DNA of 64,000 nucleotides from DATBRC01 sp036560485 (GTDB taxonomy: Bacteria > Pseudomonadota > Gammaproteobacteria > Burkholderiales > Burkholderiaceae_D), in the NCBI GenBank assembly GCA_036560485.1, contig DATBRC010000054.1, forward strand, positions 124,001 through 188,000, in the 5' to 3' direction. Below the pieces are notes generated by a model. It saw nothing but the letters and a program-made list of their open reading frames with translations. It was not told the origin of the DNA and did not search any database. Each line of letters begins with the position of its first letter. The stretch's first letter is position 1. A program made the translations under genes and the position numbers. This document shows, one piece after another, positions 37,427-45,690 of this stretch.

Positions 37427-38455
37427 ATGACTTTCCAAGTAACTGTCCAGCCGAGTGGTCGGCAATTCACCTGTGACGAAGGCGAAACCGTCCTCGCTGC
37501 AGCCATCCGCGCCGGCGTCGGCTTGCCTTACGGCTGCAAGAATGGTGCCTGTGGTACATGCAAAGGCAAGATCGTAGCGGGTAACGTTACCCATGGCAAA
37601 CACCAGGAAAAAACCTTGACTGCTGCAGATGAAGCCAATGGCTTCTCGCTCTTTTGCTGCGCGACACCGCACGCCGACTTGGTCATCGAAGCGCGCGAAG
37701 TCGGCGGCGCAGGCGAATTCCCGATCAAAAAATTGCCCTCGCGTGTCGCCAAGATCGACAAGGTCAGTGACGATGTGGTGGTTCTTTCACTCCAATTGCC
37801 AGCCAGCGAACGTTTGCAATATCGTGCCGGCCAGTACATCGAATTCCTGCTGAAAGACGGCAAGCGCCGCAGCTATAGCATGGCCAATGCGCCGCACCTC
37901 GATGAAAACATCACGCTGCACATCCGCCATTTGGCAGGCGGTTTGTTCACCGACCATGTGTTCAACAACATGAAAGAGCGCGACATTCTGCGCTTTGAAG
38001 GCCCGCTCGGCACTTTCTTCCTGCGAGAAGATTCCGACAAGCCGATCGTCTTGTTGGCATCCGGCACCGGCTTTGCGCCGATCAAGGCAATCGTCGAGCA
38101 TGCAATTCACACCGAATCCAAACGTCCAATGGTGTTGTACTGGGGCGGCCGTCGTCCAAAGGATCTGTATATGCATGCGCTGTGCGAAGAGTGGGCGCGC
38201 ACCTTGCCCAACTTCACCTATGTTCCGGTGATCTCGGATGCCTTACCTGAAGATCAATGGAGCGGCCGCACCGGCTTCGTGCATCGCGCGGTGGTGAATG
38301 ACTTGCCTGACCTTTCCGCTTATCAGGTCTATGCTTGCGGCGCACCGATCATGGTCGATTCGGCAAAGCAGGATTTCATCGCGCAATGCAAGTTGCCTGA
38401 AGAAGAGTTTTATGCGGATTCGTTTACGACGGAAGCGGATTTGGCTAAAGAATGA
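37427..38455 (+). CDS. CDP-6-deoxy-delta-3,4-glucoseen reductase-like 2Fe-2S/FAD oxidoreductase
   Basis: 342 residues from the ATG at 37427; the frame is open to 37304. The N-terminal plant-type ferredoxin domain has C-x4-C-x2-C (CKNGACGTC) and a downstream LFCC ligand. A ferredoxin reductase module follows, with the FAD motif RSYSMANAP and the NAD motif LASGTGFAPIKAIVEHA. Proteins of this kind are common as orphan electron-transfer chains in betaproteobacteria and are named from AscD similarity; no deoxysugar genes are nearby, so the substrate is open. Confidence 0.88.
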   Translation: MTFQVTVQPSGRQFTCDEGETVLAAAIRAGVGLPYGCKNGACGTCKGKIVAGNVTHGKHQEKTLTAADEANGFSLFCCATPHADLVIEAREVGGAGEFPIKKLPSRVAKIDKVSDDVVVLSLQLPASERLQYRAGQYIEFLLKDGKRRSYSMANAPHLDENITLHIRHLAGGLFTDHVFNNMKERDILRFEGPLGTFFLREDSDKPIVLLASGTGFAPIKAIVEHAIHTESKRPMVLYWGGRRPKDLYMHALCEEWARTLPNFTYVPVISDALPEDQWSGRTGFVHRAVVNDLPDLSAYQVYACGAPIMVDSAKQDFIAQCKLPEEEFYADSFTTEADLAKE

Positions 38456-38484
38456 GCGTTAGAGCAAATCAGAATTAGTCTGTT

Positions 38485-38566
38485 CGTCGTCCTCGCGAAC
38501 GCGGGGATCCATACTGAGTATGATTGATTCAACGCACTATGGATTCCCGCGTTCGCGGGAACGACG
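38485..38566. repeat. 82-bp palindromic intergenic repeat, copy 2
   Basis: Same length and layout as 6635-6716: arms 38485-38512 and 38539-38566, differing from a perfect palindrome at only a few positions. Arms contain CGCGAACGCGGGG and CCCGCGTTCGCGGG. Confidence 0.9.
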
Positions 38567-38620
38567 GTGATTTTGGCTTTCTGACTGATCTACCAGCGCT
38601 AAATTTTTACAAAATTCTTT

Positions 38621-38649
38621 TTGACGCATCGCGCAAAACAACATAATAT
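38621..38649 (+). promoter_or_regulatory. Sigma-70-type promoter of the argD leader
   Basis: TTGACG (38621-38626), a 17-base spacer and TAATAT (38644-38649). The predicted start of transcription is about 38655-38657, which is the ATG of the leader ORF. Confidence 0.65.
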
Positions 38650-38656
38650 TTGCCTC

Positions 38657-38725
38657 ATGAACACGACAGCCAAATACTTACGACGCCACATCTCACTGCC
38701 TCATTCAGGGAAGCCGTGCGTGTGA
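38657..38725 (+). CDS. Putative 22-residue leader peptide upstream of argD
   Basis: The ORF MNTTAKYLRRHISLPHSGKP... (22 residues, stop TGA at 38723) begins at or next to the predicted transcription start, so it would be translated as a leaderless message. Tandem Arg codons (CGA CGC, 38681-38686) stand upstream of the segment that can pair with the terminator loop. This is the arrangement expected for ribosome-mediated attenuation of the arginine gene argD. Translation is not proven; the transcript could instead be a small RNA of about 118 nt. Confidence 0.4.
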   Translation: MNTTAKYLRRHISLPHSGKPCV

Positions 38726-38773
38726 GTGTTTGCTGATCACTAAGCCACAGGCGAACCCTGTGGCTTTTTTTTT
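38706..38773 (+). terminator. Candidate attenuator: antiterminator segment and intrinsic terminator before argD
   Basis: Terminator stem AGCCACAGG (38743-38751) / CCTGTGGCT (38757-38765), followed by nine T. An alternative pairing joins CAGGG..GCC (38706-38715) to GGC..CCCTG (38750-38760), which would break the terminator. The upstream arm lies inside the leader ORF. Confidence 0.6.
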
Positions 38774-38839
38774 GTACAGAATAATCATCGCTTACAATAT
38801 TTCTTAATTAAACATCGCCTTTGCTCAGGAGTACCCGAA

Positions 38840-40042
38840 ATGGAATTTAGTCAGTACGACATCAATGCCCTCATGCACATCACCAAGAGGCCGCCGCTTG
38901 TTTTTCATGAGGGGCACGGCATGTGGCTGACCGACCATGCGGGCAAACGTTATCTCGATTACTTGCAAGGTTGGGCGGTGAACTGTCTCGGCCACTCGCC
39001 GCAATGCATTCAGGATGCACTCGTAGCGCAATCCAAAAAACTGATCAATCCATCGCCTGCGTTTTATAACGAGCCGTCAATCGAGTTGGCAACTTTGCTC
39101 ACCAAGAATTCATGCTTTGATCGTGTATTCTTCGCCAGCAGTGGCGCGGAAGCCAATGAAGGCGCGATCAAGCTCGCACGCAAGAACGGTAAAAAATTCA
39201 AGAACAAGGCAGGTGGCGACAGATACGAAATCATCACGTTCAACCACAGCTTCCATGGCCGCACACTGGCCACGATGTCGGCTAGTGGCAAAGCGGGCTG
39301 GGATACGATCTTCGCACCGCAAGTGCCTGGCTTTCCGAAGGCGGAACTGAATGATCTCGCCAGCGTCGAAAAACTCATCACCGACAAAACCATTGCCGTC
39401 ATGCTGGAACCGGTACAAGGCGAAGGCGGCGTGATTCCTGCATCGCGCGAATTCATGCAAGCGTTGCGTGCATTGACCAAGCAGCATGGCTTGCTGCTGA
39501 TCGTCGATGAAGTGCAAACCGGCATGGGGCGCACCGGCGAAATGTTCGCCTATCAATTATCCGGCATTGAACCCGATATCATGACCTTAGGCAAAGGTAT
39601 CGGCGGTGGCGTTCCGCTGGCAGCGTTGTTATGCCGCGAAGAAGTATCGGCATTCGAACCAGGCGATCAAGGCGGCACCTATAACGGCAACCCGTTGATG
39701 ACCGCAGTTGGCATTGCCGTGACCAACACATTGTTGCAACCAGGCTTTCTGCAATCGGTTAAAGACAAAGGCAACTATCTTGGCGCCGAATTAACCAAGC
39801 TCTCCGAAAAGCATGGCATGGCAGGCGAACGGGGCGAAGGCTTGCTGCGCGCACTTAGACTTGGAAAAGATATCGGTGCCGAGATAGTTGAAACTGCGCG
39901 TGATATGAACCCGGTGGGATTACTGCTGAATTCGCCACGCCCTAATCTGTTGCGCTTCATGCCTTCGTTGAATGTGACGAAGGAAGAGATCGATCAAATG
40001 ATTACAATGCTGTCAGATGTACTGAAAAAATTGGGAAGCTAA
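38840..40042 (+). CDS. argD: Acetylornithine aminotransferase
   Basis: 400 residues; a class III PLP-dependent aminotransferase that makes N-acetylornithine in arginine synthesis, and may also act on succinyldiaminopimelate. Motifs: FFASSGAEANEGAIKLARK, NHSFHGRTLATMSASGK, the PLP Asp in LLIVDEVQTGMGRTG, and the Schiff-base Lys in TLGKGIGGGVP. The closest named function is ArgD, though the family also holds ornithine and GABA transaminases. CAGGAG upstream is the ribosome binding site. The TAA stop coincides with the left edge of structured element B. Confidence 0.88.
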   Translation: MEFSQYDINALMHITKRPPLVFHEGHGMWLTDHAGKRYLDYLQGWAVNCLGHSPQCIQDALVAQSKKLINPSPAFYNEPSIELATLLTKNSCFDRVFFASSGAEANEGAIKLARKNGKKFKNKAGGDRYEIITFNHSFHGRTLATMSASGKAGWDTIFAPQVPGFPKAELNDLASVEKLITDKTIAVMLEPVQGEGGVIPASREFMQALRALTKQHGLLLIVDEVQTGMGRTGEMFAYQLSGIEPDIMTLGKGIGGGVPLAALLCREEVSAFEPGDQGGTYNGNPLMTAVGIAVTNTLLQPGFLQSVKDKGNYLGAELTKLSEKHGMAGERGEGLLRALRLGKDIGAEIVETARDMNPVGLLLNSPRPNLLRFMPSLNVTKEEIDQMITMLSDVLKKLGS

Positions 40043-40311
40043 GAACTCATTTCACAAATATCAGTGTGATGCGTTCTACTCAGAAATGGTTCTGGCAAGG
40101 CGTGCGACGCGTCGTGTAGCGGTGCTACACGCAAGGAGCGCAACGCGGCCAGAGCCATTTCTGAGCAGAACCCGGAGGGAACGGGCTATTTGCGCGCCGC
40201 GCGTCGTTGCGCCGCTAGCATGGGGAACCACCCCATGCGTCGCGACGACGCCTAGCGCGTCATCCCAAATAGATCGTTCGCACACACTGCTATTTATGAA
40301 ATGAGTTCTAA
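40041..40311. repeat. Structured repeat element B with terminal inverted repeats
   Basis: About 271 bp with imperfect terminal inverted repeats (AGAACTCATTTCACAAATA left; its near-complement TATTTATGAAATGAGTTCT right) matching element A. The right half is homologous to reversed A. Its central hairpin 40218-40238 has an 8-bp stem GCATGGGG/CCCCATGC and loop AACCA. The left half contains an extra long hairpin, 24-base arms 40073-40096 and 40148-40171 with two mismatches, enclosing CGTGTAGC-GGT-GCTACACG (40113-40131). No gene inside. It fills the gap between argD and the GNAT gene. Confidence 0.85.
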
Positions 40312-40341
40312 CCACCGTTGATATCGCGAAGGAGTGGAAAC

Positions 40342-40869
40342 ATGCTGAGCGGCGCCAAGATTACCCTGCGAGTTTTGAAGTCAAACGACCTGGACAAGTA
40401 CATCAATTGCTGGGCCAGCCTGTCGGCACGCGGCCATTATTTTCCGCAAGTTGTTTTCAACGAAGTGTATTGGAAGAAGCGCTTTGCCGAAAACGGATTG
40501 TGGGGTGATGACGGCGGCCACATGGTGATCGTCAATGTGAATGATGAAATCATCGGGTCGATATTTTTCTTCAAGCCGCAACTGTATTTCTCGTATCTGG
40601 AAATCGGCTACATCATTTTTTCCGAGGACGAGCGTGGCAAAGGACATACGACAGAAGCAGTCAAACTTTTTTCCAGATACCTGTTTGACACCAAGCCGAT
40701 CAACAAGCTCGTATTGAATATCAATCCTGATAATGCGGCATCGAAATCGGTTGCACAAAAGTGCCGATTCCGATCGGAAGGCATCGACCGGGGTGCCGTC
40801 TTCTCGCATGGAGAATATTGCGACATTGAACGATTCGGCATATTGAGGAATGAGTTTTACCGCAAGTAA
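40342..40869 (+). CDS. GNAT family N-acetyltransferase (RimJ/RimL-like)
   Basis: 175 residues from the ATG at 40342, which has AAGGAG eight bases upstream; the frame is open to 40318. GNAT features: the N-terminal ITLRVLKSNDLDKYI, the acetyl-CoA loop DERGKGHTTEAVKLF, and LNINPDNAASKSVAQKCRF near the C-terminus. The substrate could be a protein N-terminus or an amino group on a small molecule. It probably forms a short cluster with the PaiB-like gene. Confidence 0.85.
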   Translation: MLSGAKITLRVLKSNDLDKYINCWASLSARGHYFPQVVFNEVYWKKRFAENGLWGDDGGHMVIVNVNDEIIGSIFFFKPQLYFSYLEIGYIIFSEDERGKGHTTEAVKLFSRYLFDTKPINKLVLNINPDNAASKSVAQKCRFRSEGIDRGAVFSHGEYCDIERFGILRNEFYRK

Positions 40870-40911
40870 CGATACACATAAATTGATCACTGTTCATCCA
40901 TAAGGATCGTA

Positions 40912-41532
40912 ATGTACATACCGTCACACTCCACACAAAACGATTCGACTATCTTGCTGGAAGTGATGCAACGCCATAACTTTGCCGTGCTCGTGTCCAA
41001 TGTCGATGGCGCGCCCTACGCAACGCATTTGCCGATGTTCATCCGGCGTGATGGCGATACATTTCATATCGAAGGCCACTTTGCACGCGCCAATCCGCAT
41101 TGGCAAGCGCTGGAAGTTGATCCCAACGCACTGGTGATATTCCAAGGGCCGCATACGTACATTTCGCCCAGTCTGCTCAACAACCCCAAGCGCGTACCGA
41201 CATGGAATTACATTGCTGTGCACGCATCCGGCCTGGTGAAAATTGATCATGCGGCAGAAGCAAAACTACTGATGTTGTCGAAGCTGATTGCGCAACACGA
41301 ACCAGATTATCAAGCACAGTTCGATGCAATGGATACCGAGCTTTCCAATCGATTCGTCAATGCGATTGTGGCGTTCGAGATGAAAGTGGAGAAACTCGAA
41401 GGAAAATTCAAGTTGGATCAACATCGGCTAGCTGACAATTCGCCAGAGCTGTGGTCTTTACTTGAACAAGGTGGCGAGAATGAACGCGGGCTTGCCGAGT
41501 GGATGAAACGATTGGGGTATTGGCCCGAGTAA
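40912..41532 (+). CDS. PaiB-like FMN-binding protein
   Basis: 206 residues. It matches the PaiB/FMN-binding negative transcriptional regulator family: MYIPSHSTQNDSTILLEVM, NVDGAPYATHLP, FQGPHTYISPSLL and the ending GLAEWMKRLG. In Bacillus PaiB pairs with the acetyltransferase PaiA; here a GNAT gene lies 42 bp upstream, which matches that pairing. Regulatory or enzymatic role not established for proteobacterial members. Confidence 0.88.
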   Translation: MYIPSHSTQNDSTILLEVMQRHNFAVLVSNVDGAPYATHLPMFIRRDGDTFHIEGHFARANPHWQALEVDPNALVIFQGPHTYISPSLLNNPKRVPTWNYIAVHASGLVKIDHAAEAKLLMLSKLIAQHEPDYQAQFDAMDTELSNRFVNAIVAFEMKVEKLEGKFKLDQHRLADNSPELWSLLEQGGENERGLAEWMKRLGYWPE

Positions 41533-41666
41533 AATTCCAAACCGAAAAGCGCCAGTTTTTTTCGGCCCGCTTGCTGAAATAATCAAATTTCAAGACAGAA
41601 TAAATTTTACGAAACGAGGTCTAATTATTCGAGTTGCATACGAATACTTGAATTAAGGTGAAGTAA

Positions 41667-41849
41667 ATGGACGAACAACGCCAGGCATTTGAGCAATGGG
41701 CTCGCGACATTAAATTATGGCGAGGATTTCAGCGCAGCGAATTCAGTACTGAGCAATATGAGAATGAGGCTATTCAAGCCGCATGGGAAGCTTGGCAAGC
41801 TGCGACTGAACTTGCCAAGAAAATGTCGGGAAAAAGTTGGGTTATCTAA
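41667..41849 (+). CDS. Small hypothetical protein
   Basis: 60 residues, Trp- and Glu-rich and acidic (FEQWARDIKLWRGF, YENEAIQAAWEAWQAA). AAGGTGA upstream of the ATG is an acceptable ribosome binding site. Short proteins with this FExWA..W..AWQA pattern are common in phages and mobile elements, so phage ancestry is possible. No neighbours of phage type. Confidence 0.55.
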   Translation: MDEQRQAFEQWARDIKLWRGFQRSEFSTEQYENEAIQAAWEAWQAATELAKKMSGKSWVI

Positions 41850-41873
41850 ACTTTAAGATAGCAAATTGGGCAA

Positions 41874-43643
41874 TCACTTCTTCGGCACAAACAAATCGGT
41901 AATCACACCCAGTCCCATCTCGGCTGCGAACATCGGCGTCTCCGACAGCGTCGGGTGCGCATGCACGGTCAGCGCCAAATCTTCCAGGTCGGCTCCCATT
42001 TCCATCGCCAGCACCGTCTCGGCCAGCAATTCCCCGGCATTGACGCCGACAATGCCGGCCCCGATGATGCGTTTGGTCTCGGGATCCCATAACAGCTTCG
42101 TTACCCCATCGTCACGCCCCATGGCCAATGCACGGCCACTGGCGGCCCACGGGAAAGCCGCTTTTTCGTATGGGATACCTTTGGCTTTCGCTTCGGTTTC
42201 AGTGATACCCATCCACGCGATTTCCGGATCGGTATAAGCAACCGACGGGATCGTCATCGCATCGAACGCGACTTTATGACCGGCAATCACTTCCGCAGCA
42301 ACCTTCGCTTCATTGGTGGCTTTGTGCGCGAGCATCGGGTCGCCGCAAATGTCGCCGATCGCAAAGATATGCGGCACATTCGTGCGTTGTTGGGAATCGA
42401 CTGGAATAAAACCGCGCTCATTGACGATCACACCAGCCTTGTCGGCGGCAATGTCTTTGCCATTCGGGCGACGGCCGACTGCCAGCAACACCATGTCGTA
42501 CAGTTGCGGTTCTTTCGGTGCATTGGTATTGTCACCAGCGCCTTCAAACGTGGCCATCAAGCCATTCGGACGCGCCTCGAGTTTCGTGACTTTGGTTTTC
42601 AGGTAAATCGCCTCATAGCGTTTTTCAATGCGCTTTTGCAATGGTTTAACGATGTCGCGGTCCGCTGCCGGGATCAAGCCATCGGCAAATTCGACGACGG
42701 TTACTTTACTGCCCAATGCATCGTAGACACACGCCATTTCCAATCCGATGATGCCGCCACCAATGACTAACAAGCGTTTGGGGATTTGCCGCAATTCCAA
42801 TGCGCCGGTCGAATCGATCAAGCGGGGATCGTCATATGGAAAACCAGGAATCTTCGCAACCGATGAGCCGGCGGCAATAATGGCGTTCTTGAATGCAATG
42901 ACCTTGTTGCCCTCTTTGGTGGCGACAGTGATCGTATTCGGTGACGAGAACGTCCCCTTGCCTTCAATGACTTGCACCTTGCGCGCTTTGGCCAGTCCCG
43001 ATAAGCCACCCGTCAGTTTTTTAATGATGCTTTCTTTCCAGCCACGCAATGCATTGATATCAACTTCCGGCTTGGATAGTTTGATGCCGAAGTGCGCCAT
43101 TTCTTCCGCTTCAGTGATGACCTTGGCAGCATGTAACAATGCTTTGGATGGAATGCAACCGACATTCAGGCACACGCCGCCAAGTGTGGAATAACGTTCA
43201 ATCAGCACGACTTTTTGGCCAAGGTCGGCAGCGCGGAATGCGGCAGTATAGCCGCCGGGACCGGCGCCCAATACCAGCGTATCGCATTCGAGATCAGCCT
43301 TGCCTGCATAACTGGCGGCTTGCGGGGCAGCTATCGCAGGCGAAGCACTGGCGGCAGGTGTCGCAACAGGCGCGGATGCAGCCGGTGCAGGCGCTGCTGC
43401 GCCTTGCGTGACTTCCAGCATCAACAGCGGTGAACCTTCGGACACCTTGTCGCCAATCTTGACTTTCAATTCCTTCACGACACCGGCTTGGCTGCATGGA
43501 ATTTCCATGCTGGCTTTGTCGGATTCAACCGTGATCAATGATTGATCGACCTTAACCGTGTCGCCGGGCTTGACCAGCAATTCGATCACTTCAACTTCCT
43601 TGAAATCGCCGATGTCGGGGACTTTGATTTCCAGCACACTCAT
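41874..43643 (-). CDS. lpdA: Dihydrolipoyl dehydrogenase (E3) with N-terminal lipoyl domain
   Basis: 589 residues. The N-terminal lipoyl domain (1-75) has its modifiable Lys in VESDKASMEIP. An Ala/Pro linker (about 80-110) leads into the flavoprotein: GAGPGGYTAAF, the redox pair CLNVGC, GGGIIGLEMA and the C-terminal active-site HAHPTLSE. This E3 with its own lipoyl domain is known from betaproteobacterial and neisserial PDH complexes. It is the last gene of the PDH operon. Its lipoyl coding segment is nearly identical in DNA to that of aceF. Confidence 0.97.
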   Translation of the reverse strand: MSVLEIKVPDIGDFKEVEVIELLVKPGDTVKVDQSLITVESDKASMEIPCSQAGVVKELKVKIGDKVSEGSPLLMLEVTQGAAAPAPAASAPVATPAASASPAIAAPQAASYAGKADLECDTLVLGAGPGGYTAAFRAADLGQKVVLIERYSTLGGVCLNVGCIPSKALLHAAKVITEAEEMAHFGIKLSKPEVDINALRGWKESIIKKLTGGLSGLAKARKVQVIEGKGTFSSPNTITVATKEGNKVIAFKNAIIAAGSSVAKIPGFPYDDPRLIDSTGALELRQIPKRLLVIGGGIIGLEMACVYDALGSKVTVVEFADGLIPAADRDIVKPLQKRIEKRYEAIYLKTKVTKLEARPNGLMATFEGAGDNTNAPKEPQLYDMVLLAVGRRPNGKDIAADKAGVIVNERGFIPVDSQQRTNVPHIFAIGDICGDPMLAHKATNEAKVAAEVIAGHKVAFDAMTIPSVAYTDPEIAWMGITETEAKAKGIPYEKAAFPWAASGRALAMGRDDGVTKLLWDPETKRIIGAGIVGVNAGELLAETVLAMEMGADLEDLALTVHAHPTLSETPMFAAEMGLGVITDLFVPKK

Positions 43644-43662
43644 AGCTTTAGCTCCGTTTTCA

Positions 43663-43775
43663 CCTTCCCCTTGCAGGGGGAATGCCGGGATGGGGGTGGG
43701 TTTCGGTCATGAATAAAGACAGCATCAAATTCAAACCCATCCTCACCCTGGCCCTCTCCTTGAAGGAAAGGGGAT
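43663..43775. repeat. Family T inverted repeat, copy 2
   Basis: CCTTCCCCTTGCAGGGGGAA ... GGGATGGGGGTGGGTTT and complementary AAACCCATCCTCACCCTGGCC ... TGAAGGAAAGGGGA, split to keep runs short. Lies between the BPH gene and lpdA inside the PDH operon. Confidence 0.8.
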
Positions 43776-43779
43776 TAAT

Positions 43780-44346
43780 TCACTTCATGTCAAAACTGTA
43801 AATTTGATAAGGCGCTGATGAACTCTTGTCGAACTCCGCCCCAGCCTGCACACCAATCTGCGCGATCTCTCGTGCACTTTCCGTACGATCGAACACTGCG
43901 TACATCGCACCCAATGCGAAATTGCGTCCACTGCCGATTCCCCAGAAGCGATCGAAGCTGAAGATTTCACGCAACGAGTACACACCGAAAATGCCATGCG
44001 GGTTGGCGATCAATGTGGTGATCTGCGATGATTCGTACGCATCTTCTTCGTCTTCTTTGGTATTCAGAAAATAATTTTCCTTGAGGATTTGGTGGACCTT
44101 GGTGTAGGTATCGAATACCTCATCACGCGAGCCGAGCTTGCAATCTTCACCCATCTCGGTCAGCACCTTGCGCATCACAGGAAAATGCGCGGTGGTTCCA
44201 GCAAGCGTGATATACGATTCGCCGACTTTAAAAATCTTGTTATTGGCTTCATACACATTGGACAAACACGTATCGCCAAAAGTAACAAGCGAATCGGCAG
44301 CAATGGCGATTTGATTATTTTTCTTAACGACGACACACGTGGTCAT
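43780..44346 (-). CDS. Betaproteobacterial proteasome homologue (BPH), Ntn-hydrolase
   Basis: 188 residues from the ATG at 44346; the frame extends to 44448 but homology begins at MTTCVVV. Removal of Met exposes Thr1, the expected nucleophile. Asp17 (AIAADS) and a Lys near position 36 (NNKIFKV) correspond to the catalytic Asp17 and Lys33 of HslV, and ITLAGTTAHF matches the HslV FAGGTADAF region. It is too divergent for HslV, and no hslU is adjacent. The family is known to form double rings of 14 subunits; its substrates are unknown. It starts 10 bases past the aceF stop, so it is part of the PDH operon. Confidence 0.85.
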   Translation of the reverse strand: MTTCVVVKKNNQIAIAADSLVTFGDTCLSNVYEANNKIFKVGESYITLAGTTAHFPVMRKVLTEMGEDCKLGSRDEVFDTYTKVHQILKENYFLNTKEDEEDAYESSQITTLIANPHGIFGVYSLREIFSFDRFWGIGSGRNFALGAMYAVFDRTESAREIAQIGVQAGAEFDKSSSAPYQIYSFDMK

Positions 44347-44356
44347 GGAATTTATC

Positions 44357-45673
44357 TCACAATAAAGTCTTGCGCATATCAGCGAGTATTTCTGCCAAAT
44401 ATACTGTGAAGCGCGCGCCCATCGCGCCATCGACCACTCGATGGTCATACGACAGCGACAGCGGCATCATCAGGCGCGGCACGAATTGTTTGCCATCCCA
44501 TACCGGCTTGATGGCGCTCTTGGATAAACCAAGGATGGCCACTTCCGGTGCATTGATGATCGGTGTGAAAGCGGTGCCGCCGATGCCGCCGAGCGACGAG
44601 ATCGTAAAACTGGCACCCTGCATATCGGCAGGTTTCAATTTTCCTTCACGTGCTTGCGCAGATAAATCGCTCATTTCTTGCGCGATCTGCGTAATGCCTT
44701 TTTTATCAGCATCTTTGATCACCGGCACCACCAAACCATTCGGCGTATCGGCAGCGAAACCGATGTGGTAGTACTGCTTCAAAATCAGGTTCTCGCCCTT
44801 GGCATCGAGCGACGCATTGAAAGCTGGATATTTTTTCAATGCGGTCACGCAAGCCTTGATGACGAACGCGAGCATCGTTAATTTCACGCCGGATTTTGCC
44901 ATCGCTGCGTTTGAGTCTTTACGGAATTCTTCCAGCTCTGTGACATCAGCTTCGTCGAACTGCGTCACATGCGGGATCATGACCCAGTTGCGGTGTAAAT
45001 TAGGGCCGCTGATTTTCTTGATGCGAGACAGCGGTAATAATTCTGTAGCGCCGAATTTGGAGAAGTCCAGCGACGGCCAAGGTAATAAATCCAAACCGGC
45101 ACCGCTGCCCTTTGTTCCACTGGATGGCGCTGATGTCCCTCCAGCACCGGATATGACAGCCTTCACATAATTCTGCACATCCTCATGCAGAATGCGGCCT
45201 TTGGGGCCTGATCCGTTGAGTCGCGTCAGATCGACACCCAGTTCACGTGCGAATTTGCGAATCGATGGCGACGCATGTGGCTTGCTGCCGGTGGAATCTT
45301 GCGCAATCGATGCTGCAGGCACCACAGGTTTTGGTTGAACTGTTGTAGTGACGGGCGCTTGTGCTGGCGTTGCCGGTGCAGCCGCAGGTGCTGCAGCCGG
45401 TATAGCGGTAGCTGCGGGCGGAGCCGCTGCTGCGCCTTCTGTTTCCAATATCAACAATGGCGAGCCTTCGGCTACCTTGTCACCGATCTTGACTTTCAAT
45501 TCCTTCACGACACCGGCCTGGCTGCATGGAATTTCCATGCTGGCCTTGTCGGATTCAACCGTGATCAATGATTGATCGACCTTGACCGTGTCGCCTGGCT
45601 TGACCAGCAACTCGATCACTTCGACTTCCTTGAAATCGCCGATGTCGGGGACTTTGATTTCCATCATACTCAT
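44357..45673 (-). CDS. aceF: Pyruvate dehydrogenase E2, dihydrolipoamide acetyltransferase
   Basis: 438 residues from the ATG at 45673, where GGAG stands eight bases upstream; the longer frame to 45754 reads through a repeat. One lipoyl domain (about 3-75, Lys in ESDKASMEIP), an Ala/Pro linker, an E3/E1-binding domain (about 138-172, PSIRKFARELGVDLTRL) and the catalytic domain ending in the active-site DHRVVDGAMGARF. E. coli E2 carries three lipoyl domains; here there is one, with another on E3. Confidence 0.97.
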   Translation of the reverse strand: MSMMEIKVPDIGDFKEVEVIELLVKPGDTVKVDQSLITVESDKASMEIPCSQAGVVKELKVKIGDKVAEGSPLLILETEGAAAAPPAATAIPAAAPAAAPATPAQAPVTTTVQPKPVVPAASIAQDSTGSKPHASPSIRKFARELGVDLTRLNGSGPKGRILHEDVQNYVKAVISGAGGTSAPSSGTKGSGAGLDLLPWPSLDFSKFGATELLPLSRIKKISGPNLHRNWVMIPHVTQFDEADVTELEEFRKDSNAAMAKSGVKLTMLAFVIKACVTALKKYPAFNASLDAKGENLILKQYYHIGFAADTPNGLVVPVIKDADKKGITQIAQEMSDLSAQAREGKLKPADMQGASFTISSLGGIGGTAFTPIINAPEVAILGLSKSAIKPVWDGKQFVPRLMMPLSLSYDHRVVDGAMGARFTVYLAEILADMRKTLL

Positions 45674-45690
45674 AGCTTTAGCTCCGTTCC

